From: Actinomycetes bacterium
Lineage (GTDB): Bacteria; Actinomycetota; Acidimicrobiia; Spongiisociales; UBA5794
Direction: 5' to 3'
NCBI GenBank assembly: GCA_024640745.1
Contig: JAHEEL010000114.1
Location: 1-7,627 of the forward strand
DNA: 7,627 nt
Shown here: positions 1 through 6,059 of the stretch, piece by piece
Layout: the number at the start of each line of letters is the position of its first letter
Position numbering within the stretch: the first letter of the stretch is position 1
Program-made: the position numbers and the translations under genes
Notes under the pieces: generated by a model
What the model was told of the DNA's origin: nothing
Database searches by the model: none
The model's input: only the letters and a program-made list of their open reading frames with translations

Positions 1-11
1 CAATCGACCTC

Positions 12-1319
12 GTGGATGACACTACCCCCGTGAACCCACCATCGGTACCCGGGCCCGATCCCACCGACGAGCTCTATCCGCCCTACGTGGCATACGCGCG
101 ACCGTGGAGCGATGAGTCCGGGCGGATGCCTCAGCCGCGCCCGAACCCGCCCCAGCCGCCACCGAGGCAACGCGGTCCCATCGCGATCGGTGCGGTGGCG
201 TTCGTTTCCGCAATCGTGGGAGCAATCGCTGTGGTCGGCCTGCTCGCCATGCTTGGCCTCTTCTCGAGCGAGTCGGCAGACACCGCGGCGGCGCCGGTCG
301 CTACCACGACCACCGTGGTCCGGCAGGTGGCCAGCGAGATCGTCACCAGCCCCGTCGACCCCGATGTTGCCGAAGCCGTCGCGTTCAAGGTCTTTCCATC
401 GGTTGTCACCATCGAAGTCGGTGATCTCCAGAACGACACCCTCACACTCAACGGATCCGGGTCGGGCGTCATTCTCGACAATGGATACATCGTCACCAAC
501 CACCATGTGATCGACGGCGCCACCGTGGCCCGCGTCGTGCTCCAAGACGGACGCACCTACGACGCCGAGATCATCGGCTCCGACGCCTACACCGACCTCG
601 CCATCCTGCGTGTCGACGCAGACGGTCTGATACCGATCGAATTCGGCGCAGCCGACGACCTCACCGTCGGTCAGTTGGCTGTTGCCGTCGGCAACCCACT
701 CGGTCAAGACGGAGGCGCCTCGCTCACCGTGGGTGTCATCTCTGCGCTTTCGCGCACCGTTGCATTCGGCGATAGCACCGCGCTGTATGGGATGCTCCAA
801 ACCGATGCACCCATCACGTCCGGGTCGAGCGGCGGCGCCCTCGTCGACGAGACCGGGAGGCTCATCGGCATCACCGCAGCCATCGGCGTGAGTCAGGCCG
901 GAGCGGAGGGCATCGGCTACGCGATCCCGGTTGAACTCGTTCAGCGCGTCACCGGCGAGATCATTCGGACCGGCACGGTGAAGCACTCGTTCATCGGCAT
1001 CTACGGCAGCGACTACATCGTCACCGCCGATGACGGCGCGCTCACGCCCGGTGGTGCGGAGATCTCCGACTTCGTGGAAGCCGAGTCGGCCGCCGCCGAG
1101 GCCGGGCTCCAGGTCGGGGACGCAATCGTTGACGTCGAAGGCGTGGAGATCCGAACGATGGAAGACCTCGTCGTCCAACTCCGCCTCTTCCACGTGGGAG
1201 ACAAGGTGGACGTGACGGTGGATCGGGACGGGACACCGGTCACCGCCACCGTTACCCTCGCAGAGCGCCCGGACGATCCCGCTCGCCTTCTGGACGAAGA
1301 GACGTCCGGTGACGAGTGA
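12..1319 (+). CDS. htrA: Membrane-anchored HtrA/DegP-like serine protease (S1C) with C-terminal PDZ domain
   Basis: Predicted extracytoplasmic quality-control protease of the HtrA family, which degrades or processes misfolded envelope proteins. Residues 1-55 are a proline-rich, probably cytoplasmic tail. Residues 56-84 are one hydrophobic anchor, followed by a Thr/Val-rich linker. The trypsin-like domain spans about 118-320. The triad can be read directly: H165 (TNHHV), D195 (YTDLAIL) and S273 (GSSGGAL; the usual HtrA form is GNSGGAL). One PDZ domain covers about 325-418, with the AGLQVGDAIVDVEG core. At 435 aa with one PDZ it fits the actinobacterial membrane-bound type. The start is uncertain: GTG at 12 is the first candidate, no ribosome site is visible in the 11 preceding bases, the frame is open to the window edge, and a second GTG lies at 30. 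Its 3' end overlaps the next gene by 11 nt. Family assignment is firm; substrates are unknown. Confidence 0.93.
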   Translation: MDDTTPVNPPSVPGPDPTDELYPPYVAYARPWSDESGRMPQPRPNPPQPPPRQRGPIAIGAVAFVSAIVGAIAVVGLLAMLGLFSSESADTAAAPVATTTTVVRQVASEIVTSPVDPDVAEAVAFKVFPSVVTIEVGDLQNDTLTLNGSGSGVILDNGYIVTNHHVIDGATVARVVLQDGRTYDAEIIGSDAYTDLAILRVDADGLIPIEFGAADDLTVGQLAVAVGNPLGQDGGASLTVGVISALSRTVAFGDSTALYGMLQTDAPITSGSSGGALVDETGRLIGITAAIGVSQAGAEGIGYAIPVELVQRVTGEIIRTGTVKHSFIGIYGSDYIVTADDGALTPGGAEISDFVEAESAAAEAGLQVGDAIVDVEGVEIRTMEDLVVQLRLFHVGDKVDVTVDRDGTPVTATVTLAERPDDPARLLDEETSGDE

Positions 1320-2454
1320 TCTTCCGTTCAGCGCAGACGGCGACGATCTGTTCGCGCAGCTCTTCCGACTCTTCCAGTCGTCCGGCCCGGTCAATTGGAA
1401 GCTTGCCCGGGAGCTGACCAAGAACCTGGCGGGTGAGCGCGAGCCGATCGAGCCCGCCATCGCAGAGGAGTATCGAGAACTCGGCCATGTCGCCGAACTC
1501 CGGATCCAGTCGACCGCCAACCTGCCTGCGCCGTCTCCCGGGGACCTGAACCCCACCGACCGGGCAACGTGGGCGCTCGAGAACCAGCAGACCTTCCGAA
1601 TCCTCGTCGAGCCGCTCGCCGAGAAGCTCGTCGGCGGTTTCTCCGATGTCCCCGGTGCGGAGTCGTTGGGGCAGATGGGCGCGATACTCCAGCCGCTCGG
1701 ACCGGCGCTCCTCGGTATGCAGGCCGGAACCATGGTCGGCTTCATGGCGCACCGAGTCCTCGGCCAGTTCGACACCGGAATACCGGCGATCGACCACGAT
1801 CAGCCGTACCTCATCGTGCCCAACGTCGAAGCGTTCGCATTCGAAGCCGAGGTGGACGCCCGACAGATCAGGCTCTGGGCGGCGCTCCACGAGATGCTCT
1901 TCCAGCGACTGATGGAGATCGAATGGCTGCGTGGTCATTTCGTCTCTGTCGTCAACGCCTTCTACGACACCGTCGAGTTCGACATGACCGACCTCATGGG
2001 GCAGATGAACGCCCTCAACGACCCGGACCAGATCCGCGATCTCCTCGGGGAGGACGGCGCGTCGACGCCGGCGCTCTTGAAGAGCACCGCCGATCCGGAT
2101 CGCCTTGCAGCGATCCAGGCGTGCTCGGCTTTCATCGAGGGCTACGGCGATTTCCTCGTGCGCCGTGCAGGGGCTGAGCTCTTGCCGGACCTCGGCCGGA
2201 TCGAGAGCGCCAACGCCCGGCGCCGTTCCGAGCCGGACCAGGCCGAGCAGTATTTGCAGCAGATCGCCGGTTTGGAGCTCCAACGACACCGCGCCGGCGA
2301 CGCCGCCTCGTTCTGCACCGAGGTCGAGCGACGCTGGGGAGAGCCGGCCCTCGATCGAGTGTGGGAGCAACCCGAGCATCTCCCGACCCTCGCCGAGCTC
2401 ACCGACCCCGTAGGTTGGGCGGCCAGGGTGCTGATGGATACGTTTGAGATCTGA
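1309..2454 (+). CDS. DUF2342 (zincin_2) family protein, probable degenerate zinc metalloprotease
   Basis: A 381-aa soluble protein of the DUF2342/zincin_2 family, annotated in actinobacteria as putative hydrolase or F420-associated protein; its role is not established. Family features seen: an N-terminal GPVNWKLARE block (26-35), a Gly-rich hydrophobic region LGMQAGTMVGFMAHRVLGQFD (in two parts, 135-144 and 145-155), the RLWAALHE...WLRGHF segment (188-211), AFIEGYGDF (274-282), and a C-terminal DRVWEQPEHLPT...DP..W block (349-370). Where I expect the HExxH zinc motif, this protein has H194-E195-M-L-F198, so the second His is absent. The EGH-like third-ligand region reads E277-G-Y. It may therefore be catalytically dead, although the fold is kept. 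GTG at 1309 lies inside the end of the protease gene; a purine-rich GAAGAG about 7 nt upstream and the 11-nt overlap suggest translational coupling. Family call is from memory of conserved blocks. Confidence 0.82.
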   Translation: MTSDLPFSADGDDLFAQLFRLFQSSGPVNWKLARELTKNLAGEREPIEPAIAEEYRELGHVAELRIQSTANLPAPSPGDLNPTDRATWALENQQTFRILVEPLAEKLVGGFSDVPGAESLGQMGAILQPLGPALLGMQAGTMVGFMAHRVLGQFDTGIPAIDHDQPYLIVPNVEAFAFEAEVDARQIRLWAALHEMLFQRLMEIEWLRGHFVSVVNAFYDTVEFDMTDLMGQMNALNDPDQIRDLLGEDGASTPALLKSTADPDRLAAIQACSAFIEGYGDFLVRRAGAELLPDLGRIESANARRRSEPDQAEQYLQQIAGLELQRHRAGDAASFCTEVERRWGEPALDRVWEQPEHLPTLAELTDPVGWAARVLMDTFEI

Positions 2455-2459
2455 ACCCC

Positions 2460-2478
2460 GAGTCACCTGACTCGAGTC
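2460..2478. promoter_or_regulatory. Overlapping short palindromes upstream of the peroxiredoxin gene
   Basis: GAGTCA-CC-TGACTC (2460-2473) is a perfect 6+6 inverted repeat with a 2-nt centre. It overlaps a second perfect palindrome, GACTCGAGTC (2469-2478). The site starts 6 nt after the stop of the DUF2342 gene and lies about 75-90 nt upstream of the peroxiredoxin start. The 2-nt centre makes it a poor RNA hairpin and there is no T-tract, so a protein-binding site is likelier than a terminator. The binder is unknown, and chance occurrence cannot be excluded. Confidence 0.3.
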
Positions 2479-2486
2479 GCCCGTCT

Positions 2487-2515
2487 CGCGTCTTCCATCG
2501 GCCGCCGACTACTGT
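2487..2515 (+). promoter_or_regulatory. Candidate promoter for the peroxiredoxin/membrane-protein pair
   Basis: TACTGT at 2510-2515 fits the actinobacterial -10 pattern TAnnnT. The -35 position about 17 nt upstream (near 2487-2492) has no good TTGACA match. A start near 2522 would give a leader of about 30 nt to the ATG at 2553. This is pattern-based only, and such -10 matches are common by chance. Confidence 0.25.
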
Positions 2516-2552
2516 TCCCGACGACGCCACTCGCGCCCAGACTGGAGTCCCA

Positions 2553-3014
2553 ATGTCGGTTGCCGTCGGATCGCCCGCTCCGGGATTCTCACTCGTGGAC
2601 CAGGCCATGAACACTCTGACGCTCGACGATCTCTCAGCCAAGGACAGCCTGATCGTCTTCATCCCAACGCCCTTCACCGGAATCTGTGACGCCGAAAGCT
2701 GCGAGCTGCGCGACGAACTCGCGACTCTCAACGACCTCGATGCAAACGTGGTGATCATCACCTGCCACGCCGTTCCGGTCATCAAGAAATGGTCGGACGA
2801 CAACGGGTTCACCTTCCCGGTTCTCTCCGACTTCTGGCCGCACGGCGCCGTCGCCCGTTCGTACGGTGCCTTCAACGAGGACCTCGGTGTTGCGAACCGA
2901 ATGACCATCGTCGTCGACGCTGCCGGCATGGTCCGCTCCATCATCGACAGTGGCTCGCTCGGAACATCGCGCGAGTTCTCCGAGTATGTCACCGCCCTGG
3001 ACAACATCACCTGA
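2553..3014 (+). CDS. Thiol peroxidase of the AhpC/TSA superfamily (AhpE/BCP-like peroxiredoxin)
   Basis: Reduces hydrogen peroxide, organic hydroperoxides or peroxynitrite through a reactive cysteine, presumably in the cytoplasm since no signal peptide is seen. The peroxiredoxin motif PxxxTxxC is P38-T-P-F-T42-G-I-C45, with C45 as the peroxidatic residue. The conserved arginine is probably R116 in ANRMTIVVD. At 153 aa the protein has the length I recall for mycobacterial AhpE, and TGIC plus ANR..IVVD also look AhpE-like. Unlike one-Cys AhpE it has C50 (CDAESCELRD), the +5 spacing used by the resolving cysteine of E. coli-type BCP. C71 is a third cysteine. The start ATG has GGAG at 2544-2547, 5 nt upstream. 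Its TGA overlaps the ATG of the downstream membrane-protein gene by one base. The superfamily is certain; the AhpE versus BCP placement is not. Confidence 0.92.
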   Translation: MSVAVGSPAPGFSLVDQAMNTLTLDDLSAKDSLIVFIPTPFTGICDAESCELRDELATLNDLDANVVIITCHAVPVIKKWSDDNGFTFPVLSDFWPHGAVARSYGAFNEDLGVANRMTIVVDAAGMVRSIIDSGSLGTSREFSEYVTALDNIT

Positions 3015-3985
3015 TGGGAAACACCGACGTGCCAGATCAGGACGCTGCGGCGCCCACGGGAACGAATCGCTTCCGTGCGATCGCCTCGATCACCCTTGCC
3101 GTGATCGCGGCCCTGACCATGTCACTGGCGGTCAATGCGTACTGGCTCCACGACCGGATCTTCGACACCGATTCGTTCGTCGAGGCGCTCGCACCCCTCC
3201 CGCAAGACCCGGCGGTCTCCACCGCCGTCGCCACGAGAACCGTTGAGGCGCTCTCCAGCGCGGGCAACGCCGAGGCCAAGGTCGCAGAGGTTCTCCCCGA
3301 CCGCCTGTCGTTCCTTGCGCCGGAGTTCACCGGGCTGCTCACAGACCGGGTGTTCGCGATCACCAGGAATCTGGTCGAGTCCGACGCATTCTCGACCGCC
3401 TGGACCGGGGCTTTGACCGTGGTCCACTCGGTGATCATGGGAATCCTCGAAGGCGACCCCGCTTCACCCACCACCGGAGACGTCGGTGTGGATCTTCAGG
3501 GCGCAAGCGGCTTGATCCTCGGTGAGCTCGAAGCGCGCGGCATCGATCTCTTCTCCGAGATCGAGACGTCGCTCGGCACGATCACCTTCGTCCAGGCCGA
3601 GGTGCTTGCCGGCCCGCGATCGCTCTTGAACGTGTTCGAGGCCAGCGTCTGGCTGCTACCCGTCATCGCGCTCGTGCTGGTTGGAAGCGCCGTTGTGGTC
3701 GATCGGGATCGGCTCCGGCCGCTGCAGGTCTTCGGCTTCGGATCGGCAATCGCGATCCTGGCGAGTCTCGCCATCGTCCGAGGCGTCTCAAACCTGATCG
3801 TGGGAGGCATCGAACCCGACGTCCGTCGTGATGCGGCGGCGGCAGTGTGGAACGCTCTCCTCAGCGGCTACGCCCTCGTCGGCGTAATCGCGGCAGGCGT
3901 CGCCGTCATCGTCGGCCTCACTGCCTGGTGGTATCGGCGGTCCGCCGCAAGAGCCGCTCCGATCTCGGCCGAAGCGTCCGGCTAG
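3014..3985 (+). CDS. Actinobacterial integral membrane protein of unknown function, four predicted TM helices
   Basis: Function not recognised. The 323-aa protein has a hydrophobic helix at about 21-43, a long polar, probably extracytoplasmic region (44-207), then three helices at about 208-230, 238-262 and 283-307, ending in a short basic and Ala-rich tail. Directly after helix 1 is W44-x-x-D-R-x-x-D-T-D-S-F-V-E-A-L-A-P-L, followed by DPAV. I associate this signature with a widespread family of uncharacterised actinobacterial membrane proteins. The frame is open further upstream, to 2789, but that extension lies inside the peroxiredoxin gene. ATG 3014 is chosen because it overlaps the peroxiredoxin TGA (TGATG), an arrangement typical of translational coupling. 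No strong ribosome site precedes it, which also suits reinitiation. The gene ends in TAG within the CTAG shared with the convergent regulator gene. Confidence 0.85.
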   Translation: MGNTDVPDQDAAAPTGTNRFRAIASITLAVIAALTMSLAVNAYWLHDRIFDTDSFVEALAPLPQDPAVSTAVATRTVEALSSAGNAEAKVAEVLPDRLSFLAPEFTGLLTDRVFAITRNLVESDAFSTAWTGALTVVHSVIMGILEGDPASPTTGDVGVDLQGASGLILGELEARGIDLFSEIETSLGTITFVQAEVLAGPRSLLNVFEASVWLLPVIALVLVGSAVVVDRDRLRPLQVFGFGSAIAILASLAIVRGVSNLIVGGIEPDVRRDAAAAVWNALLSGYALVGVIAAGVAVIVGLTAWWYRRSAARAAPISAEASG

Positions 3986-4662
3986 GCGTCGAGGCGGTAC
4001 CCGACGCCGCGCACCGTTTCGATGCGCGGTGCGCCGTCGGCCTGTTCGAGTTTGCGCCGGAGACGACGAATGTGCTGGTCGAGCGTCTTCGAATCCGTCC
4101 ACGTGATTCCCCAGATCTCGTCGAGGAGCCGATCTCGCGGCACGATGCGCCCGCGCTCGGTCATCAGCGCGTCCATGACTTCGAATTCCTTCCGAGGGAG
4201 ATCGAATACGAGGTCGCCGAGCCGCAGCTGGTAGCGGTCGGGATCGAGCACGGCGTTCCCCACAGTGAGGGTCCGATGCTCCTCATCGCCGGTGGCACCC
4301 GTCCCGGGGGCCCTTCGCATCGCTGCGTGCACCCTCGCCAGCAGCTCGCGAACGGAGTACGGCTTCGTCAGGTAGTCGTCGGCCCCGAGTTCGAGGGCGG
4401 TCACCACGTCAGATTCGGCATCTTTCGCCGAGAGGACGATCACCGGCACCTCCGACTCGGACCGAATCCGTCGCAGCACGTCAAGACCGGAGAGTTCCGG
4501 CAGCATCAGGTCGAGCAGGACGATGTCGGGGGCCCGTTCCAGGAACGACACTACGGCTTGACGGCCGTCCAACGCCGCGGACGCCTCAAAGCCCTCACGT
4601 TCGAACGCAACCGTCAGGGCATCGACGTACGCCGGTTCATCCTCAACGATCAGCACGCGCAC
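3982..4662 (-). CDS. regX3: RegX3/PhoB-like response regulator (OmpR family)
   Basis: DNA-binding regulator, the output partner of the adjacent sensor kinase and the likely controller of phosphate-starvation genes. The receiver domain (about 1-115) shows the acidic pair E7/D8, phospho-acceptor D51 in IVLLDLMLPELSG, the switch region S78 in VIVLSAKD and K100 in YLTKPY. The OmpR-type winged helix (about 128-226) has LPRKEFEVMDAL, the recognition-helix segment TLDQHIRRLRRKLE and the terminal RGVGYRLD wing. Length (226 aa) matches RegX3/PhoB. The start is GTG (CAC at 4660-4662 on the plus strand), supported by AAGGAG 7 nt upstream. It follows the kinase stop after only 4 nt, so the two are co-transcribed. 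Neighbouring pstSC and the PHO-box-like repeats support a phosphate role; the RegX3 name rests on domain similarity and context rather than a tree. Confidence 0.92.
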   Translation of the reverse strand: MRVLIVEDEPAYVDALTVAFEREGFEASAALDGRQAVVSFLERAPDIVLLDLMLPELSGLDVLRRIRSESEVPVIVLSAKDAESDVVTALELGADDYLTKPYSVRELLARVHAAMRRAPGTGATGDEEHRTLTVGNAVLDPDRYQLRLGDLVFDLPRKEFEVMDALMTERGRIVPRDRLLDEIWGITWTDSKTLDQHIRRLRRKLEQADGAPRIETVRGVGYRLDA

Positions 4663-4666
4663 GGTG

Positions 4667-5920
4667 TCACTCCTTGCTGAGCGGCAGAACCATCGTGAAA
4701 TCGCTGCCCTCCGCCGCCACCGACTCGACCATCACGGAACCTCCGTGCGTTCGCGCCACGTTGTTGACAATCGACAGGCCGAGACCGGTACCGCCCGCAG
4801 CGCGATCGCGGCCGCGATCGACACGGTAGAACCGCTCGAACACTCGCTCGAGGTGCGAGTCGGGAATGCCGATGCCGTGGTCCCTCACGGCGATTGAGAC
4901 TCGCTCGCTATCGCTGCTGACATCAACCTCGACGGTACGGTCGCTGGTCGAGCCCGAATGTCTGAGGGCGTTGTCCAGCAGATTGGCGACCGCCGACACC
5001 AGCTGATCCTCATTGCCGTTGACGATCGACTCCAGTCCATCGCCGCCCACGAGAATCTGCCCGCCGACTTCATCAGACAGGACGGCAACCCGCGCGACCG
5101 CGTCGTCGATCACCGTGCCGACCCGTACCGGAGCGAAGGGCGTCGCTATCGACTCGATGTCCGCAAGCGTCAGGATGTCATCGACGACGCTTGCCATCCG
5201 CATTGACTCCGCCCTGAGTCGCTCCGCGAGCCGGCGCCGTGTCGCAGAATCGTCGGTGTCTGCGATGGTCTCGGCAAGGACGGAGAGGGCCCCAAGGGGC
5301 GTCTTCATCTCGTGACCCGCGTTCGTGAGGAAATCGCGCCGCATCGCTTCAACGCGCCGGAGATCTGAGAGATCCATGATGTACCCAACGGCGCCCTCGG
5401 CGCCGCCTTTGACTCCCGGGACGTTCTCGAGTGGGACCGCTCGAAGCCGTACCACCCGTCTCGCAGGTGTATAGACGTCGAGTTCCACACCCTCCTCAAC
5501 CCCGGTCGTTCTCACGCGCTCGATCAATGAGCCAATTCGCGCGGCGGCGACTGCATCACCCAAGCGGCCATCCATCACCGCACGCGCCGCGGGATTGGCA
5601 TATGTGACCTCACCAGAGGCATCTGCGATCACGATGCCCACATCCGCTCGCTCTGCAGCCACACGCAGCTGGTCCCTTGTCCGTTCCGCATCTTCGAGGC
5701 GACGCTCCAGGCCACGCACACCGCGATACAGCGCCCGGGAAGCAACCTTGGAAGTCGGCTCGATGTCAAGGCGACTCAGGATTCGCTCGACATCCCGGTC
5801 GAGTCGTCGATATCGAACAGCCAGCACGATCAGCGCCACGACGGCGACGCCGAGCAACACGAGCGGGATGGCGGTCGACACGCCACGATCATAGGGATCG
5901 CATGGAGATCGACCGCTCAC
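4667..5920 (-). CDS. senX3: SenX3/PhoR-like PAS-containing sensor histidine kinase
   Basis: Membrane kinase that autophosphorylates and passes phosphate to the downstream regulator. It has one clear hydrophobic helix (about 15-36), a coiled charged linker (about 38-86), a PAS domain (about 87-185, starting LRVAAERADVGIVIAD), HisKA with H203 in NAGHEMKTPLGAL, and a HATPase domain: N-box NLLDNALRHS (N313, N317), G1 DHGIGIP (D347), F-box-like FERFYRVD, and G2 GGTGLGLS (376-383). No sizeable extracytoplasmic sensor domain is present, as expected if phosphate status is relayed from the Pst transporter/PhoU rather than sensed outside. The residue before H203 is Gly, where Ser is usual. The GTG start at 5918-5920 has GGAGGG 10 nt upstream; an in-frame GTG at codon 14 is an alternative. 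At 417 aa it is near SenX3 size. It is the first gene of the kinase-regulator unit. Confidence 0.92.
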   Translation of the reverse strand: MSGRSPCDPYDRGVSTAIPLVLLGVAVVALIVLAVRYRRLDRDVERILSRLDIEPTSKVASRALYRGVRGLERRLEDAERTRDQLRVAAERADVGIVIADASGEVTYANPAARAVMDGRLGDAVAAARIGSLIERVRTTGVEEGVELDVYTPARRVVRLRAVPLENVPGVKGGAEGAVGYIMDLSDLRRVEAMRRDFLTNAGHEMKTPLGALSVLAETIADTDDSATRRRLAERLRAESMRMASVVDDILTLADIESIATPFAPVRVGTVIDDAVARVAVLSDEVGGQILVGGDGLESIVNGNEDQLVSAVANLLDNALRHSGSTSDRTVEVDVSSDSERVSIAVRDHGIGIPDSHLERVFERFYRVDRGRDRAAGGTGLGLSIVNNVARTHGGSVMVESVAAEGSDFTMVLPLSKE

Positions 5921-5951
5921 TCGGCCCCAGCCCTCCGAGAGGCACGCAAGA

Positions 5952-5995
5952 GTTCACTTCGCGTTCAACTCCAGTTGTCGTCGGCGTCAAGACAC
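5952..5995 (+). promoter_or_regulatory. PHO-box-like array of 11-nt direct repeats (RegX3/PhoP operator)
   Basis: GTTCA occurs at 5952 and again at 5963, exactly 11 nt apart. A weaker unit starts GTTGT at 5974 and a fourth, poorer one CGTCA at 5985, keeping the 11-nt phase. Streptomyces PhoP binds tandem 11-nt units whose consensus, as I recall it, starts G(G/T)TCA followed by pyrimidines; mycobacterial RegX3 sites contain GTTCAC. Unit 1 (GTTCACTTCGC) fits at about 9 of 11 positions and unit 2 at about 8. The array lies between the divergent kinase and pstS genes, where its downstream end would occupy the -35 region of pstS. Binding is inferred from spacing, consensus and context. Confidence 0.72.
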
Positions 5996-6000
5996 GGGGA

Positions 6001-6006
6001 TAGCGT
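6001..6006 (+). promoter_or_regulatory. pstS: Candidate -10 element of pstS
   Basis: TAGCGT fits the TAnnnT -10 pattern and starts about 6 nt after the fourth repeat unit. The -35 position (about 5978-5983) shows no TTGACA-like hexamer and falls inside the repeat array, as expected for a promoter that depends on an activator bound there. A start near 6012-6014 would leave a leader of about 46 nt. Confidence 0.45.
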
Positions 6007-6014
6007 CCACCCAA

Positions 6015-6031
6015 CCGGATCAGGGATCCGG
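6015..6031 (+). other. Small hairpin in the pstS 5' leader
   Basis: CCGGAT (6015-6020) and ATCCGG (6026-6031) form a perfect 6-bp stem around the 5-nt loop CAGGG. If transcription starts near 6012, this stem would sit at the extreme 5' end of the pstS mRNA, upstream of and separate from the ribosome site at 6046-6053. Such stems can stabilise transcripts. As DNA it could also be an operator. No function is proven. Confidence 0.35.
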
Positions 6032-6045
6032 CACTTCGCATCACC

Positions 6046-6053
6046 AGGAAGGA
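6046..6053 (+). promoter_or_regulatory. Ribosome binding site of pstS
   Basis: AGGAAGGA lies 6 nt before the ATG at 6060. It fixes this start, from which a complete lipoprotein signal is read. It is among the strongest ribosome sites in the window, in keeping with a highly expressed binding protein. Confidence 0.75.
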
Positions 6054-6059
6054 CACCCC

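Noticed and set aside
1252..2466. Long minus-strand open frame (404 codons) opposite the DUF2342 gene
   Set aside because: The plus-strand frame has recognisable family blocks; the minus-strand product resembles no known protein. It is a typical high-GC shadow frame that mirrors the codon bias of the real gene.
2460..2478. Palindrome as an intrinsic terminator for the DUF2342 gene
   Set aside because: The loop would be only 2 nt, the stem is not GC-rich, and no T-tract follows.
2399..3010. Minus-strand open frame opposite the peroxiredoxin gene
   Set aside because: The plus strand encodes a complete peroxiredoxin with its PxxxTxxC motif and ribosome site; the opposite frame shows no family features.
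2789..3013. Upstream extension of the membrane-protein frame
   Set aside because: The added 75 residues are Arg/His-rich, out-of-frame translation of the peroxiredoxin gene. ATG 3014 overlapping the upstream stop is the natural start.
3847..4680. Plus-strand open frame of 277 codons opposite regX3
   Set aside because: It lies almost wholly antisense to a complete response regulator with all catalytic residues and has no recognisable domain, so it is a shadow frame.
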